Positions 1-7,043 of a DNA stretch of 7,920 bases are shown piece after piece. Source of the DNA: Bacteroidales bacterium (lineage in GTDB: Bacteria > Bacteroidota > Bacteroidia > Bacteroidales > Bacteroidaceae). Position 1 is the stretch's first letter, and every line of letters starts with the position of its first letter. The position numbers and the translations under genes are program-made. The notes below the pieces were generated by a model. That model was not told the DNA's origin. It worked only from the letters and a program-made list of their open reading frames with translations, and searched no databases. The DNA is taken from the NCBI GenBank assembly GCA_004557035.1, contig SFFB01000050.1, positions 1-7,920 on the forward strand, written 5' to 3'.

Positions 1-439
1 AGGCAGCGTAGAGATTGCACCGGCTGTGGGAATGGCCGACGGCATCTTCGACATCGTCTCTTCAGGCGGCACACTGGTGCAAAACGGCCTCAAGGAGGTT
101 GAAAAAGTTTTCTTCTCAGAGGCTGCACTCATCTCCAATCTTCACCTCAGCGCCGACAAGCGCACGGACATTGAGAAGTTGAAATTCCGTTTCCGCTCCA
201 TCGTCGACAGCCGAGGCATGAAATATGTTTTGATGAACCTGCCTCAAAAGAGTCTCGATGAAGCTGTGGCCATCTTGCCCGGTATGCGCAGCCCGACGGT
301 GTTACCTTTGGCCGACAAAGATTGGTGCTCGCTCCACGTCGTCTTGCCCGAAGACCAGCTTTGGGAGAAAATCGAACAGCTCAAAGCGCTCGGCGCAGAA
401 GGCATCCTCGTGCTGGCACTCGAAAATATGATTAAATGA
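1..439 (+). CDS. hisG: ATP phosphoribosyltransferase HisG, long form, 3' part only
   Basis: First enzyme of histidine synthesis: it joins ATP and PRPP to give phosphoribosyl-ATP and is the usual point of feedback inhibition by histidine. The reading frame is open from base 2, and about 145 C-terminal residues are visible, so roughly half the protein lies upstream. The visible part begins inside the family signature (E-x5-G-x-A-x2-I-x-D-I-x2-S-G-x-T-L, bases about 11-76), which belongs to the PRPP-binding catalytic domain. It continues into a C-terminal ACT-like domain (from about base 105; hallmarks LPG, PTVLPL, LKALGAEGILVL). That domain marks the long, HisZ-independent HisG. A GTG at 26 opens a shorter frame but lies within the conserved signature and is not the start. 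hisD follows after 31 bases, in the same direction. Confidence 0.96.
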   Translation, partial: GSVEIAPAVGMADGIFDIVSSGGTLVQNGLKEVEKVFFSEAALISNLHLSADKRTDIEKLKFRFRSIVDSRGMKYVLMNLPQKSLDEAVAILPGMRSPTVLPLADKDWCSLHVVLPEDQLWEKIEQLKALGAEGILVLALENMIK

Positions 440-454
440 CGGAGTCTGCCTCCG
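440..454 (+). other. small hairpin between hisG and hisD
   Basis: Directly after the hisG stop codon, CGGAG and CTCCG form a perfect 5-bp stem with a 5-base loop. No T-run follows, so it is not a normal terminator. It could mildly affect mRNA stability or hisD translation, or be chance in GC-rich DNA. Confidence 0.3.
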
Positions 455-470
455 GTTCAAACTTTAGCTT

Positions 471-1748
471 ATGCAAATACTCCATTGCCCGCCCCGCGAC
501 CAGTGGGACGCACTGACCATACGAAACATCCCCGACGACAATGAGATTGAAGCCGGTGTCGAAGCCATTGTGGCCCACGTCCGTGAGGCCGGCGACCAAG
601 CCTTGAGAGACTATGCCCTGCAGTTTGACGGTGCACACCTCGAGGCCTTGGAACTCTCCACTGACGAGCGTAAAGCCTTGGCAGCCAAGGTATCGCCCGA
701 AGTGAAGCAGGCCATAGCCCAAGCAGCCAAAAACATCGCGGCTTTCCATGCGGCTCAGCGGCCTGCCACTGTCGACATCGAGACCTGCCCCGGTGTGCGT
801 TGCTTGCAGCGTGCCGTCCCCATTCAACGTGTGGGGCTTTACATCCCGGGCGGCCGTGCACCGCTTTTCTCCACGGTTTTGATGTTGGGTCTTCCGGCCA
901 AGATTGCCGGTTGTCGGGAGGTGGTGCTCTGCACACCCGAAGGTCGCGATGGTCATATTGCTCCCGAGATTGTCTATGCTGCCGATGTTTGTGGCATTGA
1001 CCATATTTATCGTGTGGGTGGTGCCCAAGCCGTGGCTGCTATGGCCTATGGCACAGAGAGCATTGCGCCTGTCGATAAAATCTTCGGGCCGGGCAATCGT
1101 TATGTCACCAAGGCCAAGCAGCTCGTCTCTCGCGTCACAGCGATTGACATGCCGGCAGGCCCTTCAGAGGTGCTTGTCATGGCCGACGAGTCTGCCCGTC
1201 CTGCCTTCGTGGCAGCCGATATGCTTTCTCAAGCCGAGCATGGCCCCGACAGCCAAGCCATGTTGGTGTGCCAGTCCGAAGCCATCGCCCAAGCGGTCAA
1301 GACCGAGGTGGAGCGCCAGGCCACCCTGCTACATCGGGCCTCTTCGGTGGAACAATCGCTGGCACATAGCCGCATTATCATTTTGCCCACAAGAGCAGAA
1401 ATGACCGATTTTGCCAATGCCTATGCCGCCGAGCATCTCATCATCTCTATGAAAGAGCCGTGGGAGATTGCCCAAAACATCACGGCGGCAGGCAGTGTCT
1501 TCATCGGCAATTACTCTCCCGAAAGTGCCGGCGACTATGCCTCAGGCACCAACCACACCCTGCCCACCAGCGCTTGGGCCAAAGCCTATAGCGGCGTCAA
1601 CCTTGACAGTTTCTGCCGCAAAATCACTTATCAAGAACTCACACGCGAAGGTCTCACGGCCCTTTCCGACACCATCACCACCATGGCCAATGCAGAAGGC
1701 CTCGATGCCCATGCCGCCGCAGTGACCGTCAGACTCAACGAAGCATAG
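471..1748 (+). CDS. hisD: histidinol dehydrogenase HisD
   Basis: Zinc-dependent cytosolic enzyme for the last two steps: NAD-linked oxidation of L-histidinol through histidinal to L-histidine. The protein is 425 residues, a normal length. The family signature IDMPAGPSEV is at about residues 225-234, preceded by FGPGNRYVTKAK (205-216). All residues known from the E. coli enzyme are found at a constant offset of five: zinc ligands Q254, H257, D355 and H414 (E. coli 259, 262, 360, 419), and catalytic E321-H322 (E. coli 326-327). The protein should therefore be active. The ATG at 471 gives the expected N-terminus; no clear Shine-Dalgarno precedes it. hisC starts 19 bases after the stop. Long antisense frames across this gene are codon shadows. 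Confidence 0.98.
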   Translation: MQILHCPPRDQWDALTIRNIPDDNEIEAGVEAIVAHVREAGDQALRDYALQFDGAHLEALELSTDERKALAAKVSPEVKQAIAQAAKNIAAFHAAQRPATVDIETCPGVRCLQRAVPIQRVGLYIPGGRAPLFSTVLMLGLPAKIAGCREVVLCTPEGRDGHIAPEIVYAADVCGIDHIYRVGGAQAVAAMAYGTESIAPVDKIFGPGNRYVTKAKQLVSRVTAIDMPAGPSEVLVMADESARPAFVAADMLSQAEHGPDSQAMLVCQSEAIAQAVKTEVERQATLLHRASSVEQSLAHSRIIILPTRAEMTDFANAYAAEHLIISMKEPWEIAQNITAAGSVFIGNYSPESAGDYASGTNHTLPTSAWAKAYSGVNLDSFCRKITYQELTREGLTALSDTITTMANAEGLDAHAAAVTVRLNEA

Positions 1749-1767
1749 TCCCCCCTACACGCTCTGC

Positions 1768-2805
1768 ATGAAATCTCCACTCCAATACGTCCGCCCCAAC
1801 ATTCTCGCGCTGGCTCCCTATTCCACTGCCCGCGACGAATATAAAGGCGGCGACATCACCACTTGGCTCGATGCCAACGAGAGCCCCTACGACAATGGCG
1901 TCAACCGCTATCCCGACCCTCATCAGAAGGCGCTCAAGGCCCTGCTCTCTGAGATTAAGGGAATGCCTGTGTCACAGATTTTCGTGGGCAATGGCAGTGA
2001 CGAAGCCATCGATTTGGTATTCCGCATTTTCTGCACGCCAGGCCAAGACAACGCCGTGGCCATTGCGCCCAGTTATGGTATGTATGCCGTCTCGGCAGCC
2101 ACCAACGACATTGCGCTCAAAGAGGTCTGCCTCAATGCTGATTTCTCTCTGCCGGTCGAGGCTCTTTTGAAGGCTTGCGACGCCCACACAAAGGTGATGT
2201 GGGTGTGCTCGCCCAACAACCCGACGGGCAATGCCTTTGATGTGGCTGTGTTGGAAGACTTGGCCGACCGTTTCGACGGCATCCTCGTTGTAGACGAAGC
2301 TTATGCCGACTTCTCTGAGCGCGGTTCGCTCTTGTCTGTTCTCGACCGCCACCCCAATCTCATCGTACTTCAGACCTTGTCGAAGGCATGGGGCATGGCC
2401 GGTCTGCGTCTGGGACTGGCTTTTGCACATACCGACATCGCCACACTCTTTGCCCGTGTGAAATATCCCTACAACGTCAACGGGCCGACGCAATTGACCG
2501 TGATGCAACACCTCCGGGCCGGCATCAGGGAGCAGGTGGAAGAAATCAAACGAGAGCGCGAACGTTTGGCACACGTGTTGCCCACGCTCAAAGTGGTCGA
2601 AGCGGTCTATCCCACCGACGCCAACTTCTTTCTCATCCGCACAGCCGACGCCGATGCGGTCTACGACCACCTCATCGCCCGTGGCATCATTGCCCGCAAC
2701 CGCACCCGTATGCCGCTCTGCCAAGGCTGCCTGCGCATCACCATTGGCACACCTCAAGAGAACGACCTGTTGCTCAAAGCCCTGGCCGATTTTCCCCAAC
2801 CATAA
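1768..2805 (+). CDS. hisC: histidinol-phosphate aminotransferase HisC
   Basis: PLP-dependent fold-type I aminotransferase that converts imidazole-acetol phosphate and glutamate to histidinol phosphate and 2-oxoglutarate (step 7). The protein is 345 residues, typical of HisC. Visible landmarks are the substrate region LDANESPYDNG (34-44) with RYPDP (47-51), the cofactor-anchoring NPTG (151-154), D176 in VVDEAY for the pyridine nitrogen, the Schiff-base lysine K206 in TLSKAWGMAG, R214 in the phosphate-binding stretch GLRLG, and R323 in CLRITIG for the substrate carboxylate or phosphate. Aromatic aminotransferases of the same family look similar, but the his-operon position settles the role. hisB starts 13 bases after the stop. 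Confidence 0.97.
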   Translation: MKSPLQYVRPNILALAPYSTARDEYKGGDITTWLDANESPYDNGVNRYPDPHQKALKALLSEIKGMPVSQIFVGNGSDEAIDLVFRIFCTPGQDNAVAIAPSYGMYAVSAATNDIALKEVCLNADFSLPVEALLKACDAHTKVMWVCSPNNPTGNAFDVAVLEDLADRFDGILVVDEAYADFSERGSLLSVLDRHPNLIVLQTLSKAWGMAGLRLGLAFAHTDIATLFARVKYPYNVNGPTQLTVMQHLRAGIREQVEEIKRERERLAHVLPTLKVVEAVYPTDANFFLIRTADADAVYDHLIARGIIARNRTRMPLCQGCLRITIGTPQENDLLLKALADFPQP

Positions 2806-2818
2806 ACCATCGACATTC

Positions 2819-3940
2819 ATGAGCCGACTTGCCATTTTCATCGACCGCGACGGCACCATCATACGCGAACCTGCCGACGAACAGATTGACTCTCTCGAAA
2901 AGCTGGAATTTGTGCCGGGCGTGATTTCTGCTTTGGCCAAGATTGTGGGCCACGACTACGAACTGGTCATGGTGTCCAATCAAGACGGCTTGGGCACCGA
3001 CAGTTTTCCGGAAGAAACCTTTTGGCCGGCACACAACAAGATGCTTGCCACACTCGAAGGTGAAGGCATCCATTTCGACGACCAACTCATCGACCGCACC
3101 TTCCCCGCCGACCAGGCACCGACGCGCAAACCCGGCACGGCTATGCTCACCCATTACACTGACGGTTCCTACGACCTGAGCCGCTGTTTCGTCATTGGCG
3201 ACCGCGCCACCGACATCCGACTGGCCGTCAACCTCGGTGCCAAAGGCATTTTGCTCCGCACCCCTGAGGAGGCCGCACAAATGCTCGATGCCGAAGAGCA
3301 AAAGGCGCTCTCTCTGGCCACAACCTCATGGGCCGACATTGCAGAGCTTATCCGCCGCACCGACCGCCGGGCCGAAATTTGCCGCAAGACGGCCGAGACC
3401 GACATCCACATCGTCGTAGACCTCGACGGCGGCGGCGAAACCCACATCGACACCGGTCTGAAGTTTTTCGACCACATGCTCTCCCAACTGCCCCACCATG
3501 CCGGCATCTCGCTCGTAGCCGAATGCCGTGGCGATCTTGAAGTCGACGAGCACCACACCATGGAAGACGTGGCCATTGCCTTGGGCGAAGCCATTTATCA
3601 AGCTTTGGGTAGCAAACGTGGAATGGAGCGCTATGGTTTTGCCCTGCCTATGGACGAGAGCCGAGCCATGCTGTTGCTCGACTTCGGCGGCCGTGCCGAC
3701 TTCAGTTGGGACGTCACGTTCACCCGCGAATATGTGGGCGACACCCCGACCGAAATGTTCAAACACGTGTTCCACTCGCTCTGCACGGCCATGCGGTGCA
3801 ACCTCCACATCTCAGCCTCCGGCGAAAACAACCACCATCTCATCGAGGGCGTCTTCAAAGCCTTCGCCCGCACACTCCGTCAAGCCATCCGCCGCAACGT
3901 CTTCAGCGAAACGTTGCCTTCGAGCAAAGGTGTGCTTTAA
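2819..3940 (+). CDS. hisB: bifunctional HisB: histidinol-phosphatase / imidazoleglycerol-phosphate dehydratase
   Basis: Two-domain enzyme of 373 residues for steps 8 and 6. The N-terminal HAD-type phosphatase (about 1-165) shows D9 and D11 in the nucleophile motif DRDGT, SNQDG (53-57), K104 and the Mg-binding IGD (126-128) with D132. The C-terminal dehydratase (about 180-373) shows the metal-binding histidine motifs FFDHML (206-211), DEHHTMED (233-240) and ENNHHLIE (326-333), and ends with the typical SSKGVL. The frame stays open upstream to 2654, but that stretch overlaps hisC; the ATG at 2819 places the HAD motif at the normal N-terminal position. Odd point: the four cysteine/histidine zinc ligands of the E. 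coli phosphatase (C92, H94, C100, C102) are D92, T94, A100 and T102 here. hisH follows after 19 bases. Confidence 0.96.
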   Translation: MSRLAIFIDRDGTIIREPADEQIDSLEKLEFVPGVISALAKIVGHDYELVMVSNQDGLGTDSFPEETFWPAHNKMLATLEGEGIHFDDQLIDRTFPADQAPTRKPGTAMLTHYTDGSYDLSRCFVIGDRATDIRLAVNLGAKGILLRTPEEAAQMLDAEEQKALSLATTSWADIAELIRRTDRRAEICRKTAETDIHIVVDLDGGGETHIDTGLKFFDHMLSQLPHHAGISLVAECRGDLEVDEHHTMEDVAIALGEAIYQALGSKRGMERYGFALPMDESRAMLLLDFGGRADFSWDVTFTREYVGDTPTEMFKHVFHSLCTAMRCNLHISASGENNHHLIEGVFKAFARTLRQAIRRNVFSETLPSSKGVL

Positions 3941-3959
3941 TCCCCATCCCCCTCCAGCC

Positions 3960-4544
3960 ATGATTGCAATTATCGACTATAAGATGGGCAACCTCCGCTC
4001 TGTGGAGAATGCCCTCCACCGCCTCGGTGCGGAGTTTGAAGTGACGGCCGATGCCGAGAAAATCGTGCGTGCCGACCGCGTGCTCCTGCCGGGTGTGGGC
4101 AATGCTGCCGAAGCCATGCACAACCTTCGCCAGGCCGGCTTGCCCGAGGTCATCAAGAGCCTCCGGCGGCCTGTGTTGGGCATTTGTGTGGGCATGCAAG
4201 TGATGTGCCGCCACTCAGACGAGGGCGACGCCGAGTGTATGGGGATTTTTGATGCCCGTGTCAAGCGCTTCAAGCCCACACCGACCGAGAAGGTGCCGCA
4301 TGTGGGCTGGAATCAGATAGGCAATTTGGAAAAGAAACTCTTCACCGACATCAAGAGCGGCAGTTTCGTCTATTTCGTCCACTCCTATTACGCCGAGCTT
4401 TGCCCCGACACCATTGCCACCACACGCCACGGCCTGCTCTTCAGTTCGGCCTTGAAATACGAAAACTTCTACGGCACACAGTTTCATCCCGAGAAGAGTG
4501 GCGACACGGGCGAGCAAATCATCAAAAACTTCCTCGAACTCTAA
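3960..4544 (+). CDS. hisH: imidazole glycerol phosphate synthase, glutaminase subunit HisH
   Basis: Class I glutamine amidotransferase subunit (194 residues, normal length). It hydrolyses glutamine and passes ammonia to HisF (step 5). The catalytic triad is complete: nucleophile C76 in GICVGMQ, and H176 with E178 in QFHPEKSG. The oxyanion-strand motif LPGVGNA (43-49) and the HisH-typical KVPHVGWNQ (111-119) are present. The frame continues upstream to 3528 inside hisB, but MIAIIDYKMGNL is the standard HisH N-terminus and fixes the start at 3960. The partner gene hisF lies two genes downstream, with hisA between them; hisA starts nine bases after the hisH stop. Confidence 0.97.
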   Translation: MIAIIDYKMGNLRSVENALHRLGAEFEVTADAEKIVRADRVLLPGVGNAAEAMHNLRQAGLPEVIKSLRRPVLGICVGMQVMCRHSDEGDAECMGIFDARVKRFKPTPTEKVPHVGWNQIGNLEKKLFTDIKSGSFVYFVHSYYAELCPDTIATTRHGLLFSSALKYENFYGTQFHPEKSGDTGEQIIKNFLEL

Positions 4545-4553
4545 TCTCGCTTT

Positions 4554-5285
4554 ATGATACAAATCATTCCGGCCATCGACATCATCGAAGGGCGCTGCGT
4601 GCGTCTCTCCCAGGGCGACTATGCGCGCCAGACCACCTACGACGCCTCACCGCTCGATATGGTGAAACGCTATGCCGACTGCGGCGTGACGCGTGTTCAT
4701 GTGGTCGATCTTGATGGAGCGAAGGCCTCCGAACCGCTCAACCTCAAGACTCTCGAAGCCTTGGCTTCGCTCGACGGTCCGGCCATCGAATGGGGCGGCG
4801 GCATCAAGAGCGAGACGTCGCTCAAGAGTGCGCGCAATGCCGGTGCCGCCCACATCGTGGTGGGCAGTGCGGCAGCTCGCAAGCCGGAACTCTTTGCCGA
4901 ATGGCTCAGCCGCTATGGGGCCGATTTGCTGGTATTGGGCGCCGATGTGAGAGCAGGCAAAATCTCTGTCAACGGTTGGAAAGAAGACCTCGACGTGTCC
5001 ATCGACGACCTCACCGACCGTTTCCTGCCCCTCGGTCTCTCTCAGGTGATTTGCACCGAAATCTCTTGCGACGGTATGCTTCAAGGCCCGGCCACCGACC
5101 TCTACACGCGCCTCCAAACCAAATATCCCACCATAGACTTCACCGTCTCGGGCGGCATCTCGTCTATGGCCGATATTGAGCGGCTCGACCACCTCGGCCT
5201 GCGCCGCGTCATCGTGGGCAAAGCCATCTACGAAAACAAAATCTCCCTCCAAGCCATCACCGATTTCATCGTGCGAGGCGCATAA
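4554..5285 (+). CDS. hisA: ProFAR isomerase HisA
   Basis: (beta-alpha)8-barrel isomerase that converts ProFAR to PRFAR by an Amadori rearrangement (step 4). The protein is 243 residues, as expected. Catalytic acid/base residues are D9 in PAIDIIEG and D131 in LGADVRAGK. Phosphate-binding loops are GGGIKS (81-86) with VVGSAA (102-107) in the first half and VSGGISS (198-204) with IVGKAIYE (220-227) in the second. VDLDGAK (51-57) and TEISCDGMLQGP (168-179) are HisA-type motifs and separate it from its paralogue HisF. The start at 4554 gives the canonical N-terminus MIQIIPAIDI. A 36-base gap separates it from hisF, the longest gap in the operon. Confidence 0.97.
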   Translation: MIQIIPAIDIIEGRCVRLSQGDYARQTTYDASPLDMVKRYADCGVTRVHVVDLDGAKASEPLNLKTLEALASLDGPAIEWGGGIKSETSLKSARNAGAAHIVVGSAAARKPELFAEWLSRYGADLLVLGADVRAGKISVNGWKEDLDVSIDDLTDRFLPLGLSQVICTEISCDGMLQGPATDLYTRLQTKYPTIDFTVSGGISSMADIERLDHLGLRRVIVGKAIYENKISLQAITDFIVRGA

Positions 5286-5321
5286 TCCCTTATCTGACTC
5301 TACCCCACTCCTATTTTATAT

Positions 5322-6080
5322 ATGGTCGCAAAACGCATCATTCCCTGCCTCGACGTCAAAGAGGGCCGTACGGTCAAGGGCATCAACTTCGTCGGACTCA
5401 AAGACGTAGGCGACGCCGTCGACCTGGGCCGGCACTATGCCCGCGAAGGAGCCGACGAACTGGTCTATCTCGACATCAGTGCCACGCGCGAAGGGCGCAA
5501 CACCTTCACCCGCCTTGTCGAGCGCATTGCCGACGGCATCAACATCCCCTTCACCGTGGGCGGCGGCATCAGCACACTCGACGATGCCTCGCGTCTGCTC
5601 GACGCCGGTGCCGACAAGATTTCCATCAACAGCGCCGCCATCAAAGACCCGAGCCTCATCGACCGCATTGCCACACGCTACGGCCGTCAGTTTGTAGTCG
5701 TGGCCATCGATGCCCGTCTCGAGGCCGACGGCGTTTGGCACGCCACCACCCACGGCGGTTCCAAAGCCTCAGACAAGGAACTCTTCAGTTGGGCGGCCGA
5801 GGCTGAAGACCGTGGTGCGGGCGAAATCCTCTTCACCTCAATGAACCACGACGGTACGCGCTCGGGCTATCCCTGCGACACCTTTGCCCGTCTGGCCGAG
5901 ACCGTCCACATCCCCATCATCGCCTCCGGCGGTGCCGGTTCTGTGGCCGACATAGCCGACGTGCTCACCGCCGGCCGTGCCGATGCCGCTCTGGCTGCCA
6001 GCATTTTCCATTTCGGTGAAATCTCCATCGGCGACCTCAAGCGCCAACTCGCCGCACAGGGCATTGCCGTCAGACAATAA
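5322..6080 (+). CDS. hisF: imidazole glycerol phosphate synthase, cyclase subunit HisF
   Basis: (beta-alpha)8-barrel cyclase that uses ammonia from HisH to turn PRFAR into imidazole glycerol phosphate and AICAR (step 5); AICAR feeds back into purine synthesis. The protein is 252 residues, a typical length. Catalytic D11 (CLDVKEGR) and D130 (VAIDARLE) stand at the classic positions. The charged gate of the ammonia tunnel known from T. maritima is conserved (R5, E46, K99, and E168 one position shifted). Phosphate sites include TVGGGIS (78-84) and ASGGAGS (201-207). The start at 5322 is preceded by an AT-rich stretch (ttttatatat) rather than a Shine-Dalgarno, as is common in Bacteroidetes. hisIE follows after 32 bases. 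Confidence 0.98.
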   Translation: MVAKRIIPCLDVKEGRTVKGINFVGLKDVGDAVDLGRHYAREGADELVYLDISATREGRNTFTRLVERIADGINIPFTVGGGISTLDDASRLLDAGADKISINSAAIKDPSLIDRIATRYGRQFVVVAIDARLEADGVWHATTHGGSKASDKELFSWAAEAEDRGAGEILFTSMNHDGTRSGYPCDTFARLAETVHIPIIASGGAGSVADIADVLTAGRADAALAASIFHFGEISIGDLKRQLAAQGIAVRQ

Positions 6081-6112
6081 CTTTCTCTCCACACACAACG
6101 CCATTCCACACC

Positions 6113-6712
6113 ATGCAATATTCAGACTTCAATCTCTCCAAATGCGCCGACGGTCTTTTGCCCGTGGTGGTGCAAGACGCCGTGACGCTCAAGGTGCTCA
6201 TGGTGGGCTATATGAACGAAGAGGCCTTCAACCGCACCCAGGCCGAGGGGCGTGTCACCTTCTACAGCCGCACGCGCCAAACGCTCTGGACCAAGGGCGA
6301 AACTTCCGGCCACTATCTCAACGTCGTGTCGCTCTATGCCGACTGCGACGGCGACGCTCTGCTCATTAAGGCCAACCCTATCGGCCCCACCTGCCACCGT
6401 GGCACCACCGCCTGTTTCGACACGCCCGAAGATGAAGGTTTCGTCCGCCGCCTGGCCGACATTGTGGCCCGTCGCCACCGTGAGATGCCCGAAGGCTCCT
6501 ACACCACGCGCCTCTTCATCAAAGGTGTGAAGAAGATTGCGCAAAAGGTGGGCGAAGAAGCCGTAGAGAGTGTGGTCGAAGCCGTCGACGGCAACCGCGA
6601 CCGTTTCATCTACGAAGCCTCCGACCTCGTCTACCATCTCCTCGTCCTCCTCGAGCAAATGAATGTGAGCGTGGAAGACATCGAGCGCGAATTGGCCTTG
6701 CGCCATCGGTAA
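6113..6712 (+). CDS. hisIE: bifunctional PR-AMP cyclohydrolase / PR-ATP pyrophosphatase HisIE
   Basis: Fused enzyme of 199 residues for steps 3 and 2. The N-terminal HisI domain (about 1-105) opens the adenine ring of PR-AMP. It shows the metal-binding DCDGD (77-81) and the zinc cysteines C78, C94 and C101 in ADCDG and PTCHRGTTACF. The C-terminal HisE domain (about 108-199) removes pyrophosphate from PR-ATP. It has the all-alpha MazG-like fold with the acidic metal-binding motifs KVGEEAVE (145-152) and EASDLVYH (168-175). Fusion in this order is the usual enterobacterial and Bacteroidetes form. It is the last gene of the his run; after it comes 331 bases of non-coding DNA. Confidence 0.97.
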   Translation: MQYSDFNLSKCADGLLPVVVQDAVTLKVLMVGYMNEEAFNRTQAEGRVTFYSRTRQTLWTKGETSGHYLNVVSLYADCDGDALLIKANPIGPTCHRGTTACFDTPEDEGFVRRLADIVARRHREMPEGSYTTRLFIKGVKKIAQKVGEEAVESVVEAVDGNRDRFIYEASDLVYHLLVLLEQMNVSVEDIERELALRHR

Positions 6713-6719
6713 TGCCGAG

Positions 6720-6747
6720 AAGGGCTTTCGAGTGTCACTTAAGCCTT
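6720..6747 (+). other. hairpin immediately after hisIE
   Basis: AAGGGCTT (6720-6727) pairs with AAGCCTT (6741-6747) to give seven base pairs with one bulged G; the loop holds a small AGTG/CACT palindrome. No T-run follows, so it is a poor intrinsic terminator. It could be a 3'-end stabilising structure. Confidence 0.3.
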
Positions 6748-6754
6748 AGGGAAC

Positions 6755-6850
6755 GGGCTCGTTGGGCCTGGGCAGAAAATGTTGTAATTATTGAACGACC
6801 ACGCAAGGCCTGCAGGGCCGTAACATTTTAGCCCGGGTCGTTAGGCCCGG
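6755..6850. repeat. imperfect long inverted repeat around repeat copy 1
   Basis: The left arm (6755-6783, ending GGGCAGAAAATGTT) is an imperfect reverse complement of the right arm (6822-6850, starting AACATTTTAGCCCGGG). The inner 14 bases pair with one bulge and one mismatch, and the outer part is more degraded. Between them lies a smaller GC-rich palindrome, GGCCTGCAGGGCC (6807-6819). The right arm also folds on itself through two CCCGGG boxes. Such nested palindromes resemble REP-like intergenic elements. The second repeat copy lacks the left arm. Confidence 0.55.
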
Positions 6851-6859
6851 GTTGTGGAT
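6787..6859 (+). repeat. 73-base GC-rich intergenic repeat, copy 1
   Basis: Bases 6787-6859 match 7848-7920 in direct orientation at 69 of 73 positions by eye; the differences are at 6795, 6798, 6806 and 6813. The last 46 bases are identical. It contains GGCCTGCAGGGCC and two CCCGGG boxes (6832-6837 and 6846-6851) that form an eight-pair stem including one G-T wobble. I recognise the general style as the GC-rich palindromic intergenic elements scattered through Bacteroidetes genomes, but I cannot name a family. Confidence 0.85.
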
Positions 6860-6930
6860 TATCCCTCTAATCTCCGGCCTGCAAGGTCGGCACAATGAGC
6901 GGCGATAATTTGATTGAAAATCATATGAAT

Positions 6931-6980
6931 AAGCCCTCCAGGTTTGCTGCCTTTTGGCTCGCCTGGAGGGCTTCTTTTTT
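6931..6980 (+). terminator. intrinsic terminator, likely the end of the his transcript
   Basis: AAGCCCTCCAGG (6931-6942) and CCTGGAGGGCTT (6962-6973) form a perfect 12-bp stem with a 19-base loop that can form an inner GCC/GGC pairing. It is followed by CTTCTTTTTT on the plus strand, a classic rho-independent terminator. The T-run is only on the plus side, so it serves transcription from the his genes, about 220 bases after hisIE. It may also slow transcription from the convergent antitoxin side, but no T-run supports that. Confidence 0.88.
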
Positions 6981-7043
6981 ATCGGTGGTTGATTTGGAGC
7001 GGGAATATTGTTATGCGATAATAAGTTTGTGGGATTTGAGGTG

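Larger units (their letters stand above)
6713..7043. other. non-coding interval between hisIE and the toxin-antitoxin module
   Basis: This 331-base stretch lies between convergent gene groups and I find no gene in it. In order it contains a small hairpin (6720-6747), a composite GC-rich palindromic repeat (6755-6859), a short related fragment (about 6874-6893), an intrinsic terminator (6931-6980), and 63 AT-rich bases up to the antitoxin stop in which I see nothing. A frame from 6895 to 7170 runs through the terminator and antisense into the antitoxin gene and is not credible. Confidence 0.7.

Noticed and set aside
432..1028. Long minus-strand open frame opposite hisD
   Set aside because: It mirrors hisD codons in GC-rich DNA, shows no recognisable motif, and hisD is fully conserved.
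2654..2818. N-terminal extension of HisB
   Set aside because: It overlaps hisC in another frame and precedes the normal HAD N-terminus; the ATG at 2819 fits the family.
1972..2940. 322-codon minus-strand open frame spanning hisC and the start of hisB
   Set aside because: Codon shadow of two conserved genes; its product has no family resemblance.
3528..3959. N-terminal extension or a separate gene ahead of HisH
   Set aside because: It lies out of frame inside the conserved dehydratase domain of HisB.
6901..6912. Possible promoter (gataatttg) before the terminator, which would make 6915-6980 a small RNA
   Set aside because: The -7 match to TAnnTTTG is one base short and there is no -33 partner at the right distance.
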